Positions 1 to 6,054 of a stretch of DNA of 6,914 nt are shown piece after piece. The position numbers were made by a program, and so were the translations under genes. Source of the stretch: CBDULQ01 sp965368115 (GTDB lineage: Bacteria > Pseudomonadota > Gammaproteobacteria > SZUA-229); the NCBI GenBank assembly GCA_965368115.1, contig CBDULQ010000201.1, positions 1 to 6,914 on the forward strand, read 5' to 3'. The first letter of the stretch is position 1, and each line of letters begins with the position of its first letter. The notes beneath the pieces are model-generated. The model did not search any database, was not told the DNA's origin, and saw only the letters and a list, made by a program, of their open reading frames with translations.

Positions 1-244
1 CAGGTCGTTTTCCCGGTACTGGTGATGGATTTATATGGAGTTTAGTCGAGCCTGCGGGGCCCGCCGTGACTCCTGTCTCGCTTCCGACTCACTCGATCGG
101 AGGAGCCGCCACCGGCTCGACACCCATACCGGCTTTGCATATGATCCGGCAGATGCCCAGCTTACCCTCTGCCATGTATCCCTCGCCAATGCCCCTGTTG
201 CCGGCCCGGCAAACCGACCATCGGATCGGTGGCATTCAGCGCTG
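1..244. other. Upstream region without a supported gene
   Basis: I see no recognisable gene here. Several frames are open: +3 is open from the left edge to a TGA at 243-245 that overlaps the transporter ATG (TGATG), and one minus frame is open from 235 to the edge apart from one TGA at 89-91, giving a 48-codon ORF at 89-235. The predicted peptides are rich in Pro, Gly, Arg or Ser, show no domain I know, and use codons such as AGG and CGA. Frame +1 ends at a TAG at 43-45 and could be the tail of an upstream gene. Small inverted repeats (GCGGG at 54-58 with CCCGC at 60-64; GGAGT at 37-41 with ACTCC at 69-73) suggest local structure. It may be a spacer, a structured RNA or a decayed or repeated element; none can be shown from this window. 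Confidence 0.4.
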
Positions 245-1081
245 ATGTCGACACTACGCATCCTGTCACTGACCAGCCTGGCCATGCTGGCCTTTGCCGC
301 CAACTCCCTGCTGTGTCGCGCCGCACTCGATCACACCCCCATCGATGCCGCCAGCTTCACGAGCCTTCGCCTGATCTCCGGTGCCGTCATACTGTATCTA
401 CTGATATTTATTCGACAACATCGTGCGCCACGCAGCGGTCACTGGTGGTCGGCACTGGCCCTGTTCGCCTACGCGACCGGCTTCTCCTTTGCCTATCTAC
501 AATTGTCCGCAGCCACCGGCGCATTGATTCTGTTCGGCGCAGTGCAACTCACCATGATGAGCTACGGAATCTACAGCGGTGAGCGCTTCAACCGCTACCA
601 GTGGCTGGGCTTTGTACTGGCGGCAGGCGGTCTGCTGGGATTGTTACTGCCCGGCGCCAGTGCGCCCTCGGCCGGCGGTGCCCTGCTGATGATCGGCGCG
701 GGATGCGCCTGGGGCGTGTATTCGCTGCGCGGTCGCAGCGCAGTCGACCCGCTGAAGGAAACCTGCGGCAACTTCCTGCGCAGCGTACCCATCGCCCTGC
801 TGTTCAGCCTGTTGTTCATCGATCAACTGCAACTCGACAGCGCCGGAATTCTGTACGCGATATTGTCCGGTGCCCTGGCCTCCGGCCTGGGCTACGCCAT
901 CTGGTACAGTGTGTTGCCGCAGTTACCGTCGACCCGAGCCGCCACGGTACAATTGAGCGTACCGGTGCTCACCGCTTTCGGTGGCGTGCTGATGCTGGGT
1001 GAAGCCGTCGATACCAGACTGGTGTTGACGTCCGCGGCAATACTGGGCGGCATCGCCCTGGTGATTCGCAGCCGTGCATGA
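245..1081 (+). CDS. EamA/DMT-family inner-membrane transporter
   Basis: This is a predicted inner-membrane carrier of the drug/metabolite transporter superfamily, whose members export or import small metabolites; the substrate cannot be told. The 278-residue product is almost wholly hydrophobic and fits ten helices in two five-helix EamA repeats (about residues 5-135 and 145-274). The second repeat has the typical run SGLGYAIWYSVLPQL (213-227), then the STRAA...PVL and LGE motifs (229-253). The start at 245 is chosen because the first helix begins at once (LRILSLTSLAMLAF) and the length suits the family (about 280-300). The same frame is open back to an ATG at 35, but those 70 extra residues are polar and unlike any EamA N-terminus. 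The Shine-Dalgarno is weak (GGTGG about 11 bases upstream). It converges on the lipoprotein gene, and no strong terminator is visible in the 68-bp gap. Confidence 0.9.
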   Translation: MSTLRILSLTSLAMLAFAANSLLCRAALDHTPIDAASFTSLRLISGAVILYLLIFIRQHRAPRSGHWWSALALFAYATGFSFAYLQLSAATGALILFGAVQLTMMSYGIYSGERFNRYQWLGFVLAAGGLLGLLLPGASAPSAGGALLMIGAGCAWGVYSLRGRSAVDPLKETCGNFLRSVPIALLFSLLFIDQLQLDSAGILYAILSGALASGLGYAIWYSVLPQLPSTRAATVQLSVPVLTAFGGVLMLGEAVDTRLVLTSAAILGGIALVIRSRA

Positions 1082-1149
1082 ACAGCCTGCAGCCATCACC
1101 CCGTAACCGAGGTGCCACTCGTCCGGCAAATTCGCAAGCAAGCGAAGCA

Positions 1150-2445
1150 TCACCGAGTACGATGAACAATGACGAAACCGTCCTCCTGCCCGGCATTAGA
1201 GCCGGTTAAACCGCCTTTCGTATAACCTGAGATGAAGACCTGCTCACAGGCATCCACCGCAATCGCAGTTGCCGTTTCGTAGGCGCCGCTGTTCCACTGT
1301 TCAACCTGCACAACGATACCGCCGGCATCGAACTTCACCATAAATACCGCATTGCGATCCGGATTCTGCCGACCGGGCACCAGGGCACCGAAGGTTTCCC
1401 CGGTCAGGTAGATATTGCCGTATCGATCCAGCGTCATATCGGTCACCCAGTCATTGTCGGACGAACCGAACTGTGTGCCCCAGATAACGGCGCCGTTGCG
1501 CGAATCCAGCTTGAGCACCACACCATCCAGACCACCATAGGAACTACCACCCAGCGGTAATACCGATGAACCGGCGAACAACAGATGACCGTCTGCCAGT
1601 CGCTGAATAACCGCTCCGCTGTCGGCAACCATGCCCGACAGCTGACGCTGCCAGAGCAACTGCCCCTGGGCGTCATATTTTTTCACGAACATGCCGCGTT
1701 CCGCTCCGCCATCACTGTGTCCCGTGACATAGATCGAACCGTCCAGCGCATCGACCGCAAGCCCAAAATAAAAATCGGTATATGAAGTCTCCGTATTGAG
1801 TGTCCAGCTCAGTACATACTCCGACCCCTGTCGAATGGCGCTGGCCAGCAAAGGGTTTTCCCAGGCTTCTACATAATTACCGGGTACGTAGATATCATCG
1901 AATCCGGCCACCACCAGAGTGCCATCCTGGCCGTGCTGGATGCGCGTTGGGTGTTGAGGACGATTATCGACATACTGATTGACTTGTGACTGCCAGGACA
2001 CGATATCCAGCCAGCCCAACAGCATATCGAATGAATCACCGTGAGACGTGCCTGTTAATGAACCGTGAATCCGTCCGGCGAAAGCAAGCTCTCCGGTCTG
2101 CGGATTCATGCTCAGTGCCTCGATACTACTGGGCCCGTTTGCAGGCAGATTGAATCGGTTCAATACATTGCCCTGTCGATCGAGTCGCAACAATACACCT
2201 CGTGCGGCACCGGATGGATCCACCGTTGTCTGACCGACAGTACCGTTTTCAAACCCGGCCAGATAAACTTCGCCGGAATCGTCCACCAGTACGTCCAGCA
2301 ACCGATCGTTTGATGCAGTACCCAGCATGCGCCCCTGTGACCAGGCACTGCAAACAACATTCGGTGCATCGGAATTTGTTGCACCCTGCTCTGCACAGGC
2401 CGAAATCAACGTAACCAGCATCAGTAAAGAATATTTCCGCATCAT
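1150..2445 (-). CDS. Lipoprotein with beta-propeller (SBBP-like) repeats
   Basis: The 431-residue product is a predicted lipoprotein. A short signal peptide (MMRKYSLLMLVTL) leads to the lipobox ISAC with Cys17 as the lipidated residue; the following Ala, rather than Asp, favours outer-membrane sorting. The rest is a series of roughly 45-60-residue units with the pattern D-x-x-G-x-[IV]-Y-[LV]-[AT]-G followed by a [FV]-x-[KR]-[FLY]-D strand. Clear copies are DDSGEVYLAG, ALDGSIYVTG, DRYGNIYLTG and the last, DACEQVFISG. This resembles the SBBP (beta-propeller repeat) family, whose members are mostly of unknown function; binding or scaffolding is inference, and no catalytic motif is visible. It starts 12 bases after the upstream four-helix membrane protein ends, so the two are probably co-transcribed. 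Two ATGs are adjacent (2445 and 2442), and the ribosome site is weak, which fits translational coupling. Confidence 0.85.
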   Translation of the reverse strand: MMRKYSLLMLVTLISACAEQGATNSDAPNVVCSAWSQGRMLGTASNDRLLDVLVDDSGEVYLAGFENGTVGQTTVDPSGAARGVLLRLDRQGNVLNRFNLPANGPSSIEALSMNPQTGELAFAGRIHGSLTGTSHGDSFDMLLGWLDIVSWQSQVNQYVDNRPQHPTRIQHGQDGTLVVAGFDDIYVPGNYVEAWENPLLASAIRQGSEYVLSWTLNTETSYTDFYFGLAVDALDGSIYVTGHSDGGAERGMFVKKYDAQGQLLWQRQLSGMVADSGAVIQRLADGHLLFAGSSVLPLGGSSYGGLDGVVLKLDSRNGAVIWGTQFGSSDNDWVTDMTLDRYGNIYLTGETFGALVPGRQNPDRNAVFMVKFDAGGIVVQVEQWNSGAYETATAIAVDACEQVFISGYTKGGLTGSNAGQEDGFVIVHRTR

Positions 2446-2457
2446 CGTCAGATTCCG

Positions 2458-2934
2458 TCACAGACGAACAGCGTCGGCCTGCGGCTGATCCTGTAACACT
2501 CCGTCGGATAAAGTTTCAGCGGTTGTGTCTTTCCGCCCCAGGTTAATCACTAAGTTGCAGGAAAACAGTAACAACGCGAGTACCGTCACCACGGCACTCA
2601 AGCCAAGAACAGGCTCGGCAGTTTCATATCCGGAATGATATAAAGCCAGGGCCAGCATCATCACCGGCAAACCCAGGTTATGCAGTCGGAAATGCCAGCG
2701 CGCCAGTGCATTGCTTGCCAGAACAGGAAACTGGCAATACACCAGTCCCACCAGCGCCATGCTGACCCAGCCCAGTAGATTGAGATGTGCGTGCACAGAA
2801 CGCAGCTGGAACTGACCGGATATCGCCATAGCCATACCTAGCAGCAAACCAGCCACCAGATAGACCGCTGCGATTTTCAGCAATCGCATACCGAGATCGG
2901 AAGAACGAACCTTTGAAGGGGACAACTGAGGCAT
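2458..2934 (-). CDS. Small four-helix membrane protein, heme-copper oxidase subunit I-like
   Basis: The 158-residue protein has four predicted helices (about residues 18-40, 49-70, 86-104 and 109-132) and a polar C-terminal tail. Helix 2 opens with HAHLNLLGW (48-56), followed by G-L-V-Y and FP. This block is typical of small stand-alone proteins annotated as cytochrome c oxidase/cbb3 or NorB subunit I-like. His48 and His50 could bind heme or metal, and further His residues lie at 81, 85 and 100. At a third of the size of a real subunit I, and without the remaining heme and copper ligands, it cannot be a complete oxidase. A sensor, an assembly factor or a heme-binding role is possible but not shown. 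The start is firm: AGGAG lies 7 bases before the ATG. It is the first gene of the minus-strand operon with the lipoprotein and lies opposite marR. Confidence 0.8.
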   Translation of the reverse strand: MPQLSPSKVRSSDLGMRLLKIAAVYLVAGLLLGMAMAISGQFQLRSVHAHLNLLGWVSMALVGLVYCQFPVLASNALARWHFRLHNLGLPVMMLALALYHSGYETAEPVLGLSAVVTVLALLLFSCNLVINLGRKDTTAETLSDGVLQDQPQADAVRL

Positions 2935-2941
2935 TGAAGCA

Positions 2942-2946
2942 CTCCT
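2942..2946 (-). promoter_or_regulatory. Ribosome binding site of the four-helix membrane protein
   Basis: The minus strand reads AGGAG here, 7 bases before the ATG at 2934. It is the clearest Shine-Dalgarno in the window and fixes the start of the membrane-protein gene. Confidence 0.8.
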
Positions 2947-2953
2947 GGATAAT

Positions 2954-2972
2954 TAGTCAGTTTTCCTGACTA
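2954..2972. promoter_or_regulatory. Palindromic operator 1 (probable MarR site)
   Basis: The sequence TAGTCAG-TTTTC-CTGACTA is a perfect 7-bp inverted repeat around a 5-bp spacer. The size and symmetry suit a dimeric MarR-type winged-helix protein, and the regulator gene begins 38 bp away. The site overlaps the end of the minus-strand TATAAT and the expected start of that transcript, a position that would repress. As RNA it could also form a short hairpin. Binding is inferred, not shown. Confidence 0.65.
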
Positions 2973-3001
2973 TTATAGACAGACTGACTGACTAATAGCA
3001 A
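2971..3001 (-). promoter_or_regulatory. Promoter of the membrane-protein/lipoprotein operon
   Basis: On the minus strand a consensus -10 TATAAT occupies 2976-2971. The best -35 candidate is TTGCTA (3001-2996), a 4/6 match with a long 19-bp spacer, so the promoter may need help or be weak. Transcription would start near 2964, about 30 bases before the ATG at 2934. The -10 lies between the two palindromes and overlaps both by a base or two. On the opposite strand, TATTAT (2971-2976) or an ATATAC near 3001 could serve marR, but no -35 makes either one convincing. Confidence 0.55.
2976..2994. promoter_or_regulatory. Palindromic operator 2 (probable MarR site)
   Basis: TAGACAG-ACTGA-CTGACTA repeats the design of operator 1 with one mismatch (A for T) in the left arm; the right arms of the two sites are identical. 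The centres (2963 and 2985) are 22 bp apart, about two helical turns, so two dimers would sit on the same face of the DNA. It lies in the spacer between the minus-strand -10 and its likely -35. Part of it is a GACT x3 tandem (2982-2993). Confidence 0.6.
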
Positions 3002-3010
3002 TATACCCCG

Positions 3011-3466
3011 ATGACTTTTCAAAAAAGCTACCCCGAGCACCATCGCACCATTGGAGCACTGCTCCGCATTCCCTATCAGCATTTACAGCAACAGGTCTAT
3101 GAACAACTGGCTCGCACCGGCCACAGCGAGGTACGGCCGGCACATTCGGTTGTGTTTCGATATATTCTGCCCGAGGGATCACGCATTACCGACCTGGCCG
3201 AACAGGCGGGTATTACCAAACAGAGCATGGCGGCACTTGTGGACCATCTACAACAGCACAACTACCTGGTCATGAAAGCCGATCCCCATGACGGTCGCGC
3301 CAAACGTGTGATACTGACTCCACGAGGAAAAGCCGTACAGGCACAAGCCAGAAAATTAAGCGCACAGACGGAGAAACAATGGGCCAGTCTGCTCGGCACT
3401 AACAAAATGAAACAGCTACGCCAGTTACTGGGCGAGCTTTATGACAAACTGGAAGCAATCGAGTGA
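3011..3466 (+). CDS. MarR-family transcriptional regulator
   Basis: The 151-residue product is a dimeric winged-helix DNA-binding protein of the MarR family, of usual length (about 140-150). Terminal helices that would form the dimer lie at about 10-37 and 107-150. The helix-turn-helix covers about 57-82 (ITDLAEQAGITKQSMAALV), and the wing is DPHDGRAKRVILTPRG (91-106) with the conserved D-x-R-x-K-R turn and the T-x-x-G that follows it. The ligand is unknown, and no Cys is present, so direct thiol sensing is unlikely. The ATG at 3011 has no clear Shine-Dalgarno, and the transcript may have a very short leader. It overlaps the methyltransferase start by 4 bases (GTGA), so the two are translated together. 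Two palindromes just upstream suggest that it represses itself and the divergent operon. Confidence 0.95.
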   Translation: MTFQKSYPEHHRTIGALLRIPYQHLQQQVYEQLARTGHSEVRPAHSVVFRYILPEGSRITDLAEQAGITKQSMAALVDHLQQHNYLVMKADPHDGRAKRVILTPRGKAVQAQARKLSAQTEKQWASLLGTNKMKQLRQLLGELYDKLEAIE

Positions 3467-4413
3467 CATTACATCAGCATACAGACTTTTCATCGCTACC
3501 GGATCAATCGCCGTTGATATTAATGGAAGGCGCAGTCGTCGAAAGACTACGCCGGTCAAACGACATCCGCATCGATCCACAGTTGCTCAACGCGCCTTTA
3601 ATCTACAGTGATCATGGCCGCCAGGCGCTGACTGGAATTTATCGGGAGTATATCGACATCGCAGTTCGAGCTGGCTTGCCCATGCTGCTATGCACGCCAA
3701 CCTGGCGCGCCGACCGGGAACGCATACTCGACAGTAACTGTCCGGAAACACTGAACATCGACGCCGCACGTTTTATGCGTTCATTGCGTGATACAACAAC
3801 GGCTGAACACGGACTGTTTATCGGCGGACTGCTGGGTTGCAAAAACGATTGTTACCAGCCGCAACAGGCACTGTCGACGGAACAGGCGGAACAGTTTCAT
3901 CGCTGGCAGGCGGAACAGCTGGCTCAGGGTGGAGTGGATTTTCTGATTGCGGAAACACTACCCAGCATGCACGAAGCGCTGGGGCTGGCGCGAGCCATGC
4001 AACATAGTGACCTGCCCTACATCATCAGTTTTGTCATCAATCGTCAGGGCTGTTTGCTGGACGGTCACCGTCTGGATGAAGCCTTTCAGTTCATCGATTC
4101 GCAAACCGATGTCAAACCGCTGGGTTATATGGTGAACTGTGCGTACCCGAGTTTTCTCTGTGCCGAACAACAAAGCGAACAGGTGTTCGAACGACTGCTG
4201 GGTTTTCTCGCCAATGCCTCGGCACTGGATCATTGCGATCTGGATCAGGCGGAAGACGTACAGATGGACCCCATCGAAGAATGGGTTGAGCAGATGCTGA
4301 TGCTGAACCAGCGTTACGGTATTAAAATGCTCGGCGGCTGTTGCGGTACCGACAATCGACATCTCGATCGACTGGTACGCGCCTATCAGGCGCAGGCGCT
4401 TACAGGAAGTTGA
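3463..4413 (+). CDS. Homocysteine S-methyltransferase family protein (zinc type)
   Basis: The 316-residue protein belongs to the homocysteine S-methyltransferase (MmuM/BHMT-like) family, which moves a methyl group from a donor such as S-methylmethionine or betaine to homocysteine, giving methionine. The zinc ligands of the family are present: Cys226 in VNCAYPS and Cys293/Cys294 in GGCCGTD. The (beta/alpha)8 barrel starts at about residue 17 (LILMEGAVVERL), where most relatives have D-G and this one has E-G; LLGC (123-126) and AET (163-165) are further family positions. The methyl donor cannot be assigned. The start is GTG at 3463, inside the marR stop, with GGAAG 7 bases upstream; the next ATG (3523) would cut into the first strand. 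The 3' end overlaps flgL by 14 bp on the other strand. Being paired with MarR suggests that its expression responds to a small molecule (inference). Confidence 0.9.
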   Translation: MTLHQHTDFSSLPDQSPLILMEGAVVERLRRSNDIRIDPQLLNAPLIYSDHGRQALTGIYREYIDIAVRAGLPMLLCTPTWRADRERILDSNCPETLNIDAARFMRSLRDTTTAEHGLFIGGLLGCKNDCYQPQQALSTEQAEQFHRWQAEQLAQGGVDFLIAETLPSMHEALGLARAMQHSDLPYIISFVINRQGCLLDGHRLDEAFQFIDSQTDVKPLGYMVNCAYPSFLCAEQQSEQVFERLLGFLANASALDHCDLDQAEDVQMDPIEEWVEQMLMLNQRYGIKMLGGCCGTDNRHLDRLVRAYQAQALTGS

Positions 4414-6052
4414 ACAGATTCAAACCCTGCACTTTGACAAACGTCTGCTGAGCAATCTGCAGTGCCGTGGTCTGGAAGGTCAGATTACTGATCGCCTCGG
4501 CGTAGTCCAGATCCTTGAGTTCGGATAACACACCCTGCAGATACAGTTTCTTGTCTTCGTTATCCAGCTGCTGACTTTCGATGGAATTCAAACGTCCGCC
4601 GATGCTGGTGGTGGTGTCGATCACTTTCTGCATCGACTGATCGATGTTTTCCAGTGCGTTACCAATCTGTTGCGATAACAGTATCCGGGGCGCACCACCC
4701 GGTGCGAAATTCGCTGCACTACCGACAACCGCGGAATCGACGCTTGCCGAACTGGATACCGAATTACCGCTGCTGATGGTATCCAGCACCGCATCACCGC
4801 TGCCGGAATCCGCCATATTGCCGATCACCACCGATTGCGTCGCCGTACCGTCTGCACCATCGGTAATAAAACGTACATCGGTACCGTCCAGATAGAACGT
4901 CGCACTCAGTCCCGGGGTTGTTCCTGCCAGAGTTAAACTACCATCCGGATTTGTGGTGACATTCGCATCTCCGCCGATCGACGCCATAATGGCGGCGGAG
5001 ATCGTATTATTGGTCGGCGCACCGCCGGTAGGTACGGATACGTTGACGGTCTGGCCATCGAAAGTGATATCGAAGGTAATGGTTTCACCGGCGTCCCAGC
5101 CGTTGTTGATGTAATCACCACCCAGGGTACCGCGTACATTACCGCTACCCGGTGTTTCAAGGCTGGTAATCAGGTCGTGGATGCTGGTAAAAATATCCTG
5201 GTTGCGACTGGCGCGTACAGTAAACTCATCCGCCGCCGCAGGCTGACCGCTGATGTCGACTTCTACACCGTTAAAAGTAATCACGCCGCCGTCAGTATAG
5301 GGCTGTGCTGACAACACAGTCGCGCCGGTCGTGGTGTTAATAACATCATAAGTATCCGGCGGCGATGCAAAACGAATGGTAAAGTCCTGCGCCTGGTAGG
5401 CGGACGGATCAACCAACGAACCGGTCGAGATTCGTGCCGTGCCGCCGTTAGTGGTATGGGCATCAGTGGCGAAAACACCGTTACCTTCACGAATCAGCTG
5501 AAATACATCGGCACCGGAATCATTGGCGATGACCTGGCGGTTGGAACCAATCTGGATACCCAGCTGGCCTTCGTCACCGTTATAGAAAAAGTTACCGAGG
5601 CCATCGGTGGTAAAGGCCTGGGTTCGCGACTGAAAACCGGAAAACAGGTAGTCGCCGTTCTCGTCCTGGGTGTTTGCATAATCGAGTAACTCGTCGAGTT
5701 TCTCGCGCAATTCACTGGCAATCGCCTGCTCCGCTTCCAGGTCGTAGGTGCCGGTATTACCGGCCTGTATCGCCAGCTCACGCACGCGCTGCAACACATT
5801 GTTGACACTGGTCAGTGTGGTTTCTTCGAGATTCAGGCGTTGCGTGGCATAGTTGGCGTTTTCGTCAAACTGGCCGATCTGACTGATCGCTTCATTCAGG
5901 TCGATGACACGCGACGCGGCACTGGGATCATCGGACGGCGCGAGTATACGCTCGCCGCGACTCAGTTGATCCTGACTACGCACCACTTCGGCCTGTTGCC
6001 GAAGAATATTCTGTACGCCCTGCATGTGTATGAATGAAGTGGATACACGCAT
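4400..6052 (-). CDS. flgL: Flagellar hook-filament junction protein FlgL (HAP3), enlarged
   Basis: FlgL is the second of the two junction proteins that join the flagellar hook to the filament; it is exported by the flagellar type III system. The conserved ends are clear. The N-terminal D0/D1 helices run from MRVSTSFIH through GERILAPSDDPSAASRV (33-49) to DYLFSGFQS (134-142). The C-terminal coiled-coil part is QQIGNALENID (461-471), GGRLNSIESQ (485-494), and FQTTALQIAQQTF to the end LNLFNFL. At 550 residues it is far longer than the E. coli protein (317). The added length lies in the exposed centre: a beta module at about 233-280 and a Gly/Thr/Asp/Ser-rich block at about 301-455. It starts 2 bp after the flgK stop with no strong Shine-Dalgarno, so it is probably translationally coupled to flgK. 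The TAA stop lies within the end of the methyltransferase gene. Confidence 0.95.
   Translation of the reverse strand: MRVSTSFIHMQGVQNILRQQAEVVRSQDQLSRGERILAPSDDPSAASRVIDLNEAISQIGQFDENANYATQRLNLEETTLTSVNNVLQRVRELAIQAGNTGTYDLEAEQAIASELREKLDELLDYANTQDENGDYLFSGFQSRTQAFTTDGLGNFFYNGDEGQLGIQIGSNRQVIANDSGADVFQLIREGNGVFATDAHTTNGGTARISTGSLVDPSAYQAQDFTIRFASPPDTYDVINTTTGATVLSAQPYTDGGVITFNGVEVDISGQPAAADEFTVRASRNQDIFTSIHDLITSLETPGSGNVRGTLGGDYINNGWDAGETITFDITFDGQTVNVSVPTGGAPTNNTISAAIMASIGGDANVTTNPDGSLTLAGTTPGLSATFYLDGTDVRFITDGADGTATQSVVIGNMADSGSGDAVLDTISSGNSVSSSASVDSAVVGSAANFAPGGAPRILLSQQIGNALENIDQSMQKVIDTTTSIGGRLNSIESQQLDNEDKKLYLQGVLSELKDLDYAEAISNLTFQTTALQIAQQTFVKVQGLNLFNFL
4688..5152 (-). other. Extra surface domain within FlgL
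   Basis: FlgL residues of about 301-455 interrupt a place where most FlgL proteins pass straight from D-L-I-x-x-L-E-T-P into the C-terminal rod helix. The block is rich in Gly, Thr, Asp and Ser, has beta-strand-like patterns (ETITFDITFDGQTVNVSVP; GSLTLAGT) and no Cys. It resembles the variable outer domains of flagellin-type proteins in composition only; I do not recognise a named domain. The boundaries are estimates from the flanking conserved helices. Confidence 0.55.
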
Positions 6053-6054
6053 GA

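Noticed and set aside
35..244. N-terminal extension of the transporter from an ATG at 35
   Set aside because: The extra 70 residues are polar and Arg/Ser-rich, with no helix or EamA similarity, and the ATG at 245 gives a normal family length with the first helix at the start. An SD-like GGTGATGGA lies before the ATG at 35, so this is not absolutely excluded.
31..303. Minus-strand 90-codon ORF antisense to the transporter start
   Set aside because: It overlaps the well-supported transporter, is rich in Arg, Ser and Trp, and shows no domain; its length is expected by chance in GC-rich DNA.
1131..1146. Stem TTCGC-AAGCAA-GCGAA between the convergent transporter and lipoprotein genes as a terminator
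   Set aside because: Only 5 bp of stem and no T-run follow it on either strand, so it does not qualify as an intrinsic terminator.
2982..2993. GACT x3 as a phase-variable tandem repeat
   Set aside because: Three copies are too few for a likely contingency locus, and the repeat is explained by the arms of the second palindrome.
3958..4362. Minus-strand 134-codon ORF within the methyltransferase gene
   Set aside because: The plus frame holds the zinc-site Cys motifs and a complete family match; the antisense frame has no recognisable domain or ribosome site.
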